Positions 44,642 to 54,038 of a stretch of DNA of 64,000 nucleotides are shown here, one piece after another. Each line of letters begins with the position of its first letter. Positions within the stretch are counted from its first letter, which is position 1. Source of the stretch: Gammaproteobacteria bacterium (GTDB taxonomy: Bacteria > Pseudomonadota > Gammaproteobacteria > Pseudomonadales > Azotimanducaceae); the NCBI GenBank assembly GCA_026707045.1, contig JAPOXO010000124.1, positions 31,707 through 95,706 of the forward strand. Direction: 5' to 3'. The translations under genes were made by a program, and so were the position numbers. The notes under the pieces are model-generated. The model did no database searches. It saw only the letters and a list, made by a program, of their open reading frames with translations, and was not told where the DNA came from.

Positions 44642-46471
44642 TTAACGCCGTGCAGGCAGTTCTATCTCAAATCGATGACTTACGTCGGAGTCATCTTCGA
44701 TCAGAAGCGAACGAAGGAAATTCAGCCGTTCCTCGGAGAGATCTTCGTGCCAAGAAATGAGGTGCATCGCTGCACGCGATCGCGTCTCATCTGTCGGGAG
44801 TCGATCAAGGGATTCAAACAAGTCGTCAGGGGCCACACTGGCCCAAGTTCCAGTGATTCGATCGAAGTAATCAGCGCTTTGACTTTGATTCAAGTGTTCG
44901 CCAAGTTCAAGAACTCGCTTGGTGTCAAAATGGCGAATGAGCACATTGCCAATTAGTGCGTAGGCGGAGAGCTTAGAAGTCTCTCGGACGTGTTTAAGCA
45001 TTTTGATGGCAAGGTCAACATCGCTGTGAGAGAGTCGGTCTACAACGATAGTCGTCAGGTCCCGATCCCGACCCGGATTTTCAAAAGGATGCTCTAGTGC
45101 AACCTGCATCGCCTTTTCAGGGTCTGTGACGGCTAGCGAATAGACTATGTTCGCAACGAGGTCAGTTTGAGACATTTTCAAATTGGGAGCTGTTCGTACC
45201 CAATCGAGTGCGGCATCCACGTCAAAATATGCCCAATTCCGCAGTATCGCAGTGACCGCGTTATCGAACATGCTTTCATTGTTGAGCAGGTCAAGAACAG
45301 CTAGAGCTTTTCTTGGATCGGTCTTCGATATTGCGTCCAAGGCAACGTATTTGGCGAACGAATGAACAGACCTTGGCAAGAGGTCAAGCTTGCTCAGTAG
45401 GCTGTCGGGATTGACGGATGCCCACGAACGCGCGACAACTTCCTGTAGATGTTGACGCCTCGATGCCGAGCTGATCTGTGAAATTGTCCTCAAGACAGAT
45501 TCTGGGTCATGAGCGGCCCATTCTTGCACGACGGTTGTCATCATGAAGAGACCTTGCTGAGTAGGAAAATTCGAAGCAAAGGCAAAAGCTTCGCTAGGAT
45601 TGGATAGGGCTAGAGTGCGAAGAATCGGGGAAAGAAGATTCACTTGGTTCACTCCCTCACTTAGCAACACAGCTATCTCGGAAAGAACATCGACTCCCTC
45701 TGTCTCAATCCAAGTTTCAGCAACTTGCAGAAGTAAGCTGGTTTGCATAGAGTCTTCGATCCCATCGTTAAGAATTGTGCTGATTGCTCGACGCGGATCA
45801 TCGAGCATTTGAATCACCCGTTCTTCAGCGAGAATTTCTTCCACGAAGGATTCGAGATCAAGCTGACTAGCGATCCGATCCCAAGAGTTAGTGTCAAGAT
45901 CGCTTCTTCGACGAAGTATCGCTTTTACGGCTACTCGCAGCGTCGACCCCTTAAGTTGACTTGCGGCCTCGACTGACGAGGACAAATCAGCGCCGGACCA
46001 TTGCTCAAAGACTGCTTGAATCAGCGGAGACTGCTGGTGAAGTGGAAAATTTATTGCTTGCTGCAAAGCCCGTCTCGGATTCAGTTCTGCATACCGTCGC
46101 AGTATGCTCGATTGCGTCATTTGACGAAGATTCCGAGACGCAATGGATTTTGAGCTTTGCAACAGGTCTATCAACTGGTTTTCATTGGATGAAGCCAATA
46201 GTGAATAAAGTGCAGCTGTGTTGGAGAATCCCTCCTTTTTGAAGGAAAAGTCCAGACTTTCTTGTGTCTTGTTTTCCTGCTCGGTCGTGTGATAAGTCGA
46301 CTCCAAAACTGATCGTCGATTCCCATCTGTTTTGTTCACTACCGATGAGTCGCCGGTTGCACTAGTCCAATGCAAAGTCAAGCCAATTCCTACGGCAAAG
46401 ACAACCCCGCAGGCGAAACCAATCACTAACAGTCTTCTTTTTGTGAACGCCGCGTTTCGGCCCGAATTCAT
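44642..46471 (-). CDS. Membrane-anchored alpha-solenoid protein A (tandem paralog)
   Basis: 609 aa: a basic N-terminus, one transmembrane or signal-anchor helix (about residues 12-32), a polar linker, then helical repeats to the C-terminus. The repeat unit is about 34-38 residues and centres on 'WA..DP...L..l' ('EWAAHDPESVLRTISQI', 'SWASVNPDSLLSKLDLLP', 'NWAYFDVDAALDWVRTAP'). It is most like HEAT/TPR-type solenoids but has no exact family I recognise. It is homologous to the next gene along its whole length. The domain probably faces the periplasm. ATG with GGGGGG upstream, 10 bases after gene B's stop, so the two are coexpressed. Confidence 0.78.
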   Translation of the reverse strand: MNSGRNAAFTKRRLLVIGFACGVVFAVGIGLTLHWTSATGDSSVVNKTDGNRRSVLESTYHTTEQENKTQESLDFSFKKEGFSNTAALYSLLASSNENQLIDLLQSSKSIASRNLRQMTQSSILRRYAELNPRRALQQAINFPLHQQSPLIQAVFEQWSGADLSSSVEAASQLKGSTLRVAVKAILRRRSDLDTNSWDRIASQLDLESFVEEILAEERVIQMLDDPRRAISTILNDGIEDSMQTSLLLQVAETWIETEGVDVLSEIAVLLSEGVNQVNLLSPILRTLALSNPSEAFAFASNFPTQQGLFMMTTVVQEWAAHDPESVLRTISQISSASRRQHLQEVVARSWASVNPDSLLSKLDLLPRSVHSFAKYVALDAISKTDPRKALAVLDLLNNESMFDNAVTAILRNWAYFDVDAALDWVRTAPNLKMSQTDLVANIVYSLAVTDPEKAMQVALEHPFENPGRDRDLTTIVVDRLSHSDVDLAIKMLKHVRETSKLSAYALIGNVLIRHFDTKRVLELGEHLNQSQSADYFDRITGTWASVAPDDLFESLDRLPTDETRSRAAMHLISWHEDLSEERLNFLRSLLIEDDSDVSHRFEIELPARR

Positions 46472-46481
46472 CGGGTCCCCC

Positions 46482-48332
46482 CTATTCGTTAAAAGTTGTT
46501 AGCTGTCTTAATTGATCTAAAGCGTCTTCACTGAGAAACTCTTTCGCGATATCTACTTGCGCATCGGTGAGAGCACGCTGCCATGGATTAGATGCAATCA
46601 AGAAGTAAGCTCCTGTTGACTTCAATTCATTTGATGGCAAATGGGCGAGCGAGTTAAGCAAGTCCACAGGATTGTGTCTGGACCAGGCATTGACAATCGC
46701 ATTTCGATACGCCTGTCTATCGGTACTTGGTAGTTTTTCTCCAAGCTCCAGTGCCCGAATAGAGTCGTTTTGCCTGACCAACGCAGCACCCACAGCTGAG
46801 AAGGATTGAAACTTAGTCTTGCCCGCCCGTACTCTGTCAAGCAATTGCAAGGCTTGCTCCACATCACTCCAAGCAATATAGCTCACAACGGTACTCTCCA
46901 ACCCAATTTCATGGATTTTCATGGGCTCTTGTAGTGCGGTTTCAAACGCAAGCTGTGGATCTCGTGTTGCTAATGTACTCAAAACAGGGCTCAGCAAATC
47001 CTTTTTCATGTGCGAGACTTCGCTACTGTTTAGCACCCATTCGAGAGCTGCCCGCGCATCGAGTTTTGACCAGTTGGCTGCAATTTCGAAGGCGACAACC
47101 CTACGGCTCTTCGAGCTTTCCAGGTCTTTAAGAAGTTCGACTGCTTCCCTAGGGGCGGTCTTCGAGATTTCGGAGACTGCGGTCTCCTTTGCAAGAACTT
47201 GGTAGTTCTCCGGCACGAGATCCAATCCGCTAAGAATTGTGTGCGGATTTTGTTCGGCCCAACTCCGAACAACTGATTCGATGACATATCTCTTCTTTAC
47301 ACCCGGCAAAATTTGGTTGATCGCAGCCATAGCGCTCTCAGGATCATCGTTTGCCCAATATTGGGCGATGAGAGAAAGAAGAAAACTATTGTGGTCGTTA
47401 TCCAGAGTCAGCGCAAAGTCGAATGCTGCTCTGGCATCGGGCTTTGCAATTCGATGAAGCACAGAACTCAAAACGGTAGACTGAGTTTCCCACGCATTCA
47501 AAGACGCTGAAATCTGATCCAGTGCAGTCAACCCATCCTGATCTATCCATGCATTGGCGATACGAATTAGTTCTCCGACTTGGGAAATGTCCGGGCGACT
47601 GTCAGAGGTTAGCCGGCTCCACATAGCTGCATAGTTCTGAACTCCATCTACGGATTGAGAGTCCATGAGACGGTCGCTAACTAATTGCTCGTTTCCTAGC
47701 CGCCTCCCAATCTGTATCAATTCAATCTCGGGCATGTCGTCCCGCGCGCCAAGTATCCCTCGTAGAGCTGCACTTCTGTCTGTGGTTGATAGCGTTAAAG
47801 CATGTGCAACGGCATCATCGATCGAAGAAGACCACTCAGCAAATATCGCAGCTACTATGAGTTCTTGCAAGTTGTTAGGAAGTTCTTTAGCTTTCTCAAT
47901 TGCAAGAACGGGATTGAATGCGGTTAATCGCCGAAAAATGACTTGCTGTATATCTTGCCGACGACTAACACTGGCTATCTCGTGCGATTTGTCCAAAAGA
48001 TCCACCACCTGCTTTTCGTTGGCTTTCGCAAGCATGGCATGAAGCTTGGCATTTCGTTCGAATGTGCTGGTAGTGCGAGCTAGCTCCAACAAGCTAACTG
48101 GGGGCACAGACTCATTTGAAGTCGCTGGGGAATTCGAATCTCTTGCTTTGGATATGGACGTCCCAGTCGTAGCAGAGTCTGGTGCATTTCGCCCAATTAG
48201 GTAGTGCCACCCCAATTCTTGCACTAGAGGAGTAACCCCAACCAGCAAAGCAATCACACAGATCCCTAGTCCAAGAAATGCAAGGGCTTGCAATTTCAAG
48301 GAAGGTCTCTCCTGTCTCCGGGACTTCGTCAT
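46482..48332 (-). CDS. Membrane-anchored alpha-solenoid protein B (tandem paralog)
   Basis: 616-aa homologue of the adjacent 44642-46471 protein. It shares the N-terminal membrane helix ('LQALAFLGLGICVIALLVG'), the opening solenoid segment ('ANEKQVVDLLDKSHEIAS', compare 'SNENQLIDLLQSSKSIAS') and the same W-A-x-x-D/N-P repeats ('YWANDDPESAMAAINQI', 'SWAEQNPHTILSGLDLVP', 'NWSKLDARAALEWVLNSS'). The pair results from gene duplication followed by divergence, and stays in an operon. No enzymatic motif; a periplasmic scaffold or assembly-chaperone role is a guess. Confidence 0.78.
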   Translation of the reverse strand: MTKSRRQERPSLKLQALAFLGLGICVIALLVGVTPLVQELGWHYLIGRNAPDSATTGTSISKARDSNSPATSNESVPPVSLLELARTTSTFERNAKLHAMLAKANEKQVVDLLDKSHEIASVSRRQDIQQVIFRRLTAFNPVLAIEKAKELPNNLQELIVAAIFAEWSSSIDDAVAHALTLSTTDRSAALRGILGARDDMPEIELIQIGRRLGNEQLVSDRLMDSQSVDGVQNYAAMWSRLTSDSRPDISQVGELIRIANAWIDQDGLTALDQISASLNAWETQSTVLSSVLHRIAKPDARAAFDFALTLDNDHNSFLLSLIAQYWANDDPESAMAAINQILPGVKKRYVIESVVRSWAEQNPHTILSGLDLVPENYQVLAKETAVSEISKTAPREAVELLKDLESSKSRRVVAFEIAANWSKLDARAALEWVLNSSEVSHMKKDLLSPVLSTLATRDPQLAFETALQEPMKIHEIGLESTVVSYIAWSDVEQALQLLDRVRAGKTKFQSFSAVGAALVRQNDSIRALELGEKLPSTDRQAYRNAIVNAWSRHNPVDLLNSLAHLPSNELKSTGAYFLIASNPWQRALTDAQVDIAKEFLSEDALDQLRQLTTFNE

Positions 48333-48875
48333 TGAAACTCTAAGTGCATCGTATGCGTGGTATGAACTGACGATCAGATCGTGTCAACTCTACGAACTCG
48401 AATGAGAAGTCCTACGGTCAACTATACAGCAATTTTGAGAGGGAGTATGTGCTCTCTAACTGCCTGGAGAACTGGATTTCAATGTGGTTCGAAGGTATCG
48501 AAGCACTTGTGCTGACATGTTCTGTAGGATCCGGACCCGTAATTGGAATGATTTGACAAGTCAAACGACTTTGAGCCAACCTTGTAGCATTCCACAATCA
48601 TCACAATTTCCGTACTGCAGGTTACAACCAGAATACTGGGTGAAAAGCTGGTCACGAGTATCATCTGATCGACTACCGTTTCCCATTTCCGTGCGAGCTT
48701 CGGCTGTGTTCTCGCTCGTGCCAAACAAAATCGTTGAGCGGTTGAGTCCAATTGTCATGCTGAGTGAATCGGTTGAATGAGAGATCAACACAAAGGGAAC
48801 TGCGAACTAGATGAGCTACGCGTAAGCGGCACATGCAATGTTGGTTGGTGCTCGAATACTCCCATCAATGAAACA
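48333..48875. other. Intergenic region with no recognisable gene
   Basis: About 540 bases between divergent genes. Several short open frames on both strands overlap each other here (for example 48479-48791) and have no ribosome sites or family resemblance, so they are taken as chance. No tRNA, strong hairpin or repeat was seen. Promoters for the solenoid pair and for the dioxygenase should lie here. Confidence 0.45.
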
Positions 48876-50000
48876 ATGGATAGTGAAGGAATACCAAGCC
48901 TGCAACGAGTCGGATTTGCAGCACTGGACCCCAACGCACCTCCTCATCGTTCGGTGGACAATCCCGAAGTTGAAACGCTTCGTCAATTCCTCAAAGAAAA
49001 CAATGGCATAGCGGGACTGGAGATTTGCCAACCTCACGAACTTGATCGAATTGCACGAATCTTCTACCGCGATGGATTTGTGGTCGTCGACAATCTCTTA
49101 GATTCCATCCAATTGTCGACCTGGCGCGAGGGATGTTCTGCGGTACTGAGAGACATACTCGTTCATAAGGGTCACGAGGGTAGAAAGTACATTACGGAGA
49201 CAAATCGATTGCCTCATCGCTATAGCTACGGTACCGCTTCAGCGTCACGCCAGCAGCTACACAGATGGGAGTGGGCGTCAATGGTAGACCTACCGACAAC
49301 GACTCCAATTCTCAAGAAACTCTTTGGATCGGCGGACTACTACGTTTGGGGTTCCGGAGGCGATCTGTGCCTTCCGGGTGCCGTGGAATACCAAGCCTTG
49401 CATTCGGATCTACAGGAAAATTTCCAAATCTCGGATGCACGCCTTGCACAGGCGCAAAAAACTGGAATCGATACCGGCGACATCGATGAAGTTGAAGGCC
49501 TCGATCCCAGACTGCACCAATTAATCGTTCAACGGACTCCTCCCATGATCACTATCAACTTTCTGATGAGCGATCTAACTTGGGAAAACGGACCGATTCG
49601 ACAGATACCGGGGACGCACCTGTCGGCTGGCAAGATTCCCAGTCAGTCCGAAGAACCGCAATGGATGCGTACATCCACTCTGGTCGGAGCGAAGGCTGGA
49701 GCGGGCATGTTTCGCGACAATCGTGGTTGGCACGGTGCAACACCGAATTTAAGCCTCGAAGTGCGTGCGCTGCCTGATGTCGAATACAGCGCTCCGTGGG
49801 CGTCAAAACGTGGAGTTCACCGATCGATGCCTGACGAAATCTGGCAATCACTGAGTGAACACGGTCAAACTATCACTCAATGGACCAGAGAAGAGTCCGA
49901 TGTGTGGCCGGCCGGTGCGGGCGTCATGCATCCAATCGAATCGGTTCGCCGCAAAGCCAAAGACATCGCAATCGAATCGATTGTCTCGAAGCCGTCGTAG
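48876..50000 (+). CDS. Phytanoyl-CoA dioxygenase (PhyH) family protein
   Basis: Fe(II)/2-oxoglutarate oxygenase-like protein, 374 aa from the ATG at 48876; the open frame extends 33 codons upstream but without support. H-x-D is seen in 'YQALHSDLQENF' and the distal His in 'FRDNRGWHGATPN'. The N-terminal 'RIFYRDGFVVVDNLL' is the usual PhyH opening. Its substrate is unknown. It is followed after 17 bases by a DUF3604 gene and then a HIT gene, so the three may form an operon. Confidence 0.82.
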   Translation: MDSEGIPSLQRVGFAALDPNAPPHRSVDNPEVETLRQFLKENNGIAGLEICQPHELDRIARIFYRDGFVVVDNLLDSIQLSTWREGCSAVLRDILVHKGHEGRKYITETNRLPHRYSYGTASASRQQLHRWEWASMVDLPTTTPILKKLFGSADYYVWGSGGDLCLPGAVEYQALHSDLQENFQISDARLAQAQKTGIDTGDIDEVEGLDPRLHQLIVQRTPPMITINFLMSDLTWENGPIRQIPGTHLSAGKIPSQSEEPQWMRTSTLVGAKAGAGMFRDNRGWHGATPNLSLEVRALPDVEYSAPWASKRGVHRSMPDEIWQSLSEHGQTITQWTREESDVWPAGAGVMHPIESVRRKAKDIAIESIVSKPS

Positions 50001-50017
50001 CCCAAACGAGGTAACTC

Positions 50018-52624
50018 TTGGTGAAACTACATCGGATGGATCGAATCAAACAGCCAGCTCCCCATTGGTCACTACGGTGTACAACCCTATCCATAAAAAT
50101 CCTGTTTTGTACGGCACTCTGGTGGTCTCAATTGGCAAGCACTCAGGTCACAGACGACTATCTGGATACCTCGACTCGCGAAGCGGTGGAGGAACTGAAA
50201 CGAGCGATTGATCTATCTCCGACGAGTCGAGAAAACGCTCGAGACCGGGCTCGACTCATGTGGCAATGGGTGAACGCGTATTCGCTTCAAGGCGACTACG
50301 TACCGGTAAATCTAACGCAGGTTGTCTCCACTCTACTGAGTTATCCACTTCCACAAGGAACTCAGAGATTTGAAGAACTGGATGGGTACGTACGAGAACT
50401 GGCATTGAGAGAATCAAATCCTAGCGCCTTAGGGACCTTGAAGGCTAGTGGCGGCCCCTTCGCAGCCGGCAGTTTGTCCACTCTGACGCAGACCTATACG
50501 GTGGGAACGAAACCAATCCAGATAGGTGGCGGATTTTTCATAGCCAAGCACTTTCTGGCGAACCATGGCCGGTTTCAGGTTCGCAATCCACAAGGAGAGA
50601 ATTTCGTCTCTATAGCGTCTTCCAATCCCGAGGTGTCTTTTGTCTTCGACGTTGTGAACATGCGGGGAATGCACGGAGGTTTTCGTCGTGCTGCTCCGAG
50701 TCTGTTTGCAAGGGTTGTCAACGCCCGACTCGAACCGGGAGATGTCGTGACTATCACCTATGGAGACACTTCGAAGGGAGGTAAAGGGATGCGAATGCCG
50801 ACCACGTCGAGCGACAAGATGCCTTTTCCTGTTTATGTCGCTCTAAATAGTGATCGGCACTTCCTTTCGCTACCGATTCAGGAATTCGTCATTCGCGGCG
50901 GCTCAATCGACGGTGTGCACGGTTTTGTGCCTTCAATTGTGCAAGCGGGGGACGCAGTTGACATCTCGGTTCGCGCCCAGGATCGCTACTTCAATCGAGC
51001 GTCCGGAGAATTGCCTGAGTGGCACGTGTCCTTGGGAGATCTGGAAATTGCACGAATCCCTCGAGGTTCCAAAGCAATCACGGTGATTGAAAATGTCTCC
51101 TTCGAAAAACCAGGCGTATATAGGCTTTCAATCCGGTCAGCCGATGGTTCAATTTCGGGTACTAGCAATCCAGTACTTGTTGAAACCACTCCAAAGCGAT
51201 TCATCTACTGGGGAGACACCCATGGACATTCCGGATTCGCCGAGGGAATTGGAACGCCTGATCGTCTCATGACTTGGGCGCGAGACGATGCTCGACTCGA
51301 TTTCGTGACACATTCGGAGCATGACATATGGATGGACGACTTCGAGTGGAAATACCTCAAGGAAAAGGTTGAGGAATATTCCGAGGAAGGAGAGTTCATT
51401 GCGTTCCTAGGCTATGAGTGGACGGTCCGAAAGTGGCAGGGAGGACATCACAACGTGCTATTTCGAACATCCAAGGGACGAAAGCGAATTCCCGCTCAAA
51501 CTCACGGCACTCTCTCCAAACTGTACCAGGGGCTCCGGGAAGCACACGATCCCAAAGATGTTGTGGTGATTCCGCACGCGCACCAACCGGCTGACTATCG
51601 CCACAGCGATCCGGAATTGGAACCGTTGGTCGAAATCATGTCGCTTCATGGAACTTTTGAATGGTTTGCGCGCATGTACTTGCAGCACGGCCACCAGGTC
51701 GGATTCATTGCGGCAAGCGACGACCACTTGTCTCAACCCGGATGGAGTGCCCCTCAAGGGGGATGGCTGACACAGCGCTTCGGGCTAGGCGCGCTACGAG
51801 CAGAAGATAAATCTCGCGATTCATTGTTTGATGCCATGCGAAACCTAAGTACTTATGCAACATCCGGAGATCGCATCATTCTGGACTTTGAGATAAATGG
51901 CGCACAAATGGGCCAGCGAATCAGGTTCGCTGAGACGCGCGAAGTTCGAGGACGAGTGATCGGAACTGCTCCCATTCGGGACATCAGCGTTGTAAAGAAC
52001 GCCGAAGTCGTTTGGTCGCGAGACCATTTGCTTGATTCAAGCGAGGGTCGATCCAGCGAAGAAACGTATCACTTGGTGTTTTGGTCCGATTCGGTACCGT
52101 TCCATCCACTCGACAATCCTCGAGGTCACAGAGTTTGGCAAGGCAAACTGAGTATTGAAGGTGCCACAATGGCGAGTTTGGGCAACGCGACGGATCAAGC
52201 TCTTAGACAAATTACCGATACCCAAGCGGAATTTCGCGTCGTAACAAGAGGATCAACTGGTTCATTCTTCATAGAGTTGGAGAACATTACAGAAGACACC
52301 ACAATTACCGTTCACCTAACCGAATCGACGGAAACTGGCAGCATTGCGTCGTTTCGAGCCAATGCAAGTATTCCTGCGAGGAGGGCAACTTTTGAGTTGT
52401 CCGCGATGAAGGACGGATTGGCTATCGAACGCGTACCGGTGGACTCTTATGACGACCACATTTCGCTACGAAGGATTCGTCAGGACGGAATTCAAGACGT
52501 GAGTTTTGAGTTCACGGACACAGGAGCGATTCAAGGCGACTACTATTACGTCCGCGTGCGTCAAGCAAATGATGCGATCGCTTGGTCGAGTCCCATTTGG
52601 ATTGGCGGCTATCCAAAACAATAA
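50018..52624 (+). CDS. DUF3604 (PHP-like) protein, probably exported
   Basis: 868-aa protein. An N-terminal hydrophobic helix ('TLSIKILFCTALWWSQLAST' in part) suggests a signal peptide or membrane anchor. The central PHP-like metal hydrolase region is 'IYWGDTHGHSGFAEGIGTP', 'DFVTHSEHDIWMDD' and 'AASDDHLSQPGWSAPQGG', where the His and Asp residues would form the metal site of the DUF3604 family. The C-terminal part holds beta-rich domains. TTG (50018), GTG (50021) and ATG (50036) starts are possible; GAGG sits before the first two. DUF3604 proteins are uncharacterised. It follows a dioxygenase gene by 17 bases. Confidence 0.82.
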   Translation: MVKLHRMDRIKQPAPHWSLRCTTLSIKILFCTALWWSQLASTQVTDDYLDTSTREAVEELKRAIDLSPTSRENARDRARLMWQWVNAYSLQGDYVPVNLTQVVSTLLSYPLPQGTQRFEELDGYVRELALRESNPSALGTLKASGGPFAAGSLSTLTQTYTVGTKPIQIGGGFFIAKHFLANHGRFQVRNPQGENFVSIASSNPEVSFVFDVVNMRGMHGGFRRAAPSLFARVVNARLEPGDVVTITYGDTSKGGKGMRMPTTSSDKMPFPVYVALNSDRHFLSLPIQEFVIRGGSIDGVHGFVPSIVQAGDAVDISVRAQDRYFNRASGELPEWHVSLGDLEIARIPRGSKAITVIENVSFEKPGVYRLSIRSADGSISGTSNPVLVETTPKRFIYWGDTHGHSGFAEGIGTPDRLMTWARDDARLDFVTHSEHDIWMDDFEWKYLKEKVEEYSEEGEFIAFLGYEWTVRKWQGGHHNVLFRTSKGRKRIPAQTHGTLSKLYQGLREAHDPKDVVVIPHAHQPADYRHSDPELEPLVEIMSLHGTFEWFARMYLQHGHQVGFIAASDDHLSQPGWSAPQGGWLTQRFGLGALRAEDKSRDSLFDAMRNLSTYATSGDRIILDFEINGAQMGQRIRFAETREVRGRVIGTAPIRDISVVKNAEVVWSRDHLLDSSEGRSSEETYHLVFWSDSVPFHPLDNPRGHRVWQGKLSIEGATMASLGNATDQALRQITDTQAEFRVVTRGSTGSFFIELENITEDTTITVHLTESTETGSIASFRANASIPARRATFELSAMKDGLAIERVPVDSYDDHISLRRIRQDGIQDVSFEFTDTGAIQGDYYYVRVRQANDAIAWSSPIWIGGYPKQ

Positions 52625-52640
52625 AAGAGGTGCAATCTCC

Positions 52641-53063
52641 ATGGCATTTGAAATCCACCCAAAATTGCTTGCGGACTGCGTGTATATCGGCGAGTTGTAT
52701 TTGTGCGAAGTTCTACTGATGAATGATCGTCGCTTCCCGTGGATTATCTTGGTGCCCAAAGCAGAAGGATTGCGCGACTTTCACGACCTCCCACTGGACC
52801 AGAGAGACGACCTCTACGATGAGATCGAAGCTGTTTCAAAGACCCTTCAAATGTATTGCGATGCACACAAGCTAAACGTAGCCGCACTAGGCAATCAGGT
52901 TCCTCAACTTCACATACACGTGATTGGTCGCAGAACCGACGATGCCGCTTGGCCTGGACCTGTCTGGGGTTCTGGAGAGTCTGAGCCATACGGAGTCGAT
53001 GAGCTTGATTCTTTTTGCGATGAACTCCGATCCGCTCTTGCTATTGGCGATGAGGAGAACTAG
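52641..53063 (+). CDS. HIT-family nucleotide hydrolase
   Basis: 140-aa HIT-fold protein starting at the ATG at 52641, which follows an AGAGGTG site; the longer open frame into the DUF3604 gene is not used. The HIT motif reads 'VPQLHIHVIGRR', that is Gln in place of the first His while the central catalytic and third His stay. This 'VPQLHxH' form plus 'DAAWPGPVWG' is a common bacterial HIT subgroup. Such proteins hydrolyse nucleotide-phosphate conjugates such as Ap4A or AMP-lysine. It is translationally close to DUF3604 (16 bases). Confidence 0.88.
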   Translation: MAFEIHPKLLADCVYIGELYLCEVLLMNDRRFPWIILVPKAEGLRDFHDLPLDQRDDLYDEIEAVSKTLQMYCDAHKLNVAALGNQVPQLHIHVIGRRTDDAAWPGPVWGSGESEPYGVDELDSFCDELRSALAIGDEEN

Positions 53064-53088
53064 CTAGGCAAGAACCTCTGCGCTCTAC

Positions 53089-54036
53089 CTATTCTTCTTC
53101 GGTAATATCCTCGACTGTAATCACAGCTTCGCCGTCTTCGAACGACTGCTCACCGTCTTCCTCATTCTCCTCGTTTGGCAACAAATCCTCCAAGTCTTTC
53201 AGGATCTCCGATCCTATGTAGGAAGCCAAACCGTAATGTCCTACTTCTCGATCTGAGTGAACGACCCAGTCTTCAGATTCCTCTACGTAGAAAACGGTCA
53301 GCGTGTACGACCCTTCGTCATCTCTGATTACAACCCGTCCACTCGGATCTGTCTCCGACAGATCAGCCTCGCTCAATTCGAAGACGCTCAGGTCCTCGAA
53401 TCGCTCGACGTAGTCTCGGACCTCAGACTGGTCCAATTCAGTGCCATCTACGACTGACCACACTCCTTCGTCCTTGGTTAGCACAAACGCATCAACTCTC
53501 TCCAGACTACTAATAGAACCTTCAGGTCGAAGCAACGACTTGTCGAGCCACGAGTTCAGAGTCGTACCTGCTTCGTGGCTCGCGAACTCAATCGAATAAA
53601 CAGGACCACCATCGACTGAGCGTGCATGGATCTTTCGAAAGCTTGGCGAAGTACCGAGGTACACATCAGCGACTGCATCGTTTCCTGCAAGTACGGAAAT
53701 CTGCTTTTGGAAGGAGTCTTTCGTTACCTCGAATCTTTTTGCAGTGCTTTCGCTGGTCGCAACCGGCCAATCAACAGCCGTTTGTGACAGTCGGTCTAGG
53801 ACTCGTTCAACCTTGCGGGTGTCGGCAGGATTGCCATCAGGCAATCTCCATTGCTCGTCCTCAAGCGTGAGACTGATGGACTCTTCTGAACTGGATACCG
53901 TCAAGCCATCCACAGTATCAATTTCAAACTGGATAAACGGTTCGGGATCTTTAGGACCTTGTAAACCAAAGAGCCAGATCGCAAGGACAACGACAATCTG
54001 TACAGCGACAAGGGCCATTAATAGGTACTGTTTCAT
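53089..54036 (-). CDS. DUF4340 domain membrane protein
   Basis: 315-aa inner-membrane protein with one N-terminal helix ('YLLMALVAVQIVVVLAIWLF') and a large DUF4340-type extracytoplasmic domain made of repeated beta-rich units. The C-terminus is a strongly acidic tail ('DGEAVITVEDITEEE'). The ATG at 54036 follows the upstream stop by 2 bases with GGAG before it; the ATG 18 bases earlier would overlap. DUF4340 proteins accompany GldG-type ABC systems, as here. Function is unknown but tied to the transport unit. Confidence 0.85.
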   Translation of the reverse strand: MKQYLLMALVAVQIVVVLAIWLFGLQGPKDPEPFIQFEIDTVDGLTVSSSEESISLTLEDEQWRLPDGNPADTRKVERVLDRLSQTAVDWPVATSESTAKRFEVTKDSFQKQISVLAGNDAVADVYLGTSPSFRKIHARSVDGGPVYSIEFASHEAGTTLNSWLDKSLLRPEGSISSLERVDAFVLTKDEGVWSVVDGTELDQSEVRDYVERFEDLSVFELSEADLSETDPSGRVVIRDDEGSYTLTVFYVEESEDWVVHSDREVGHYGLASYIGSEILKDLEDLLPNEENEEDGEQSFEDGEAVITVEDITEEE

Positions 54037-54038
54037 GT

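Noticed and set aside
48479..48791. Overlapping small frames in the gap before the second dioxygenase
   Set aside because: They overlap one another on both strands and lack start signals.
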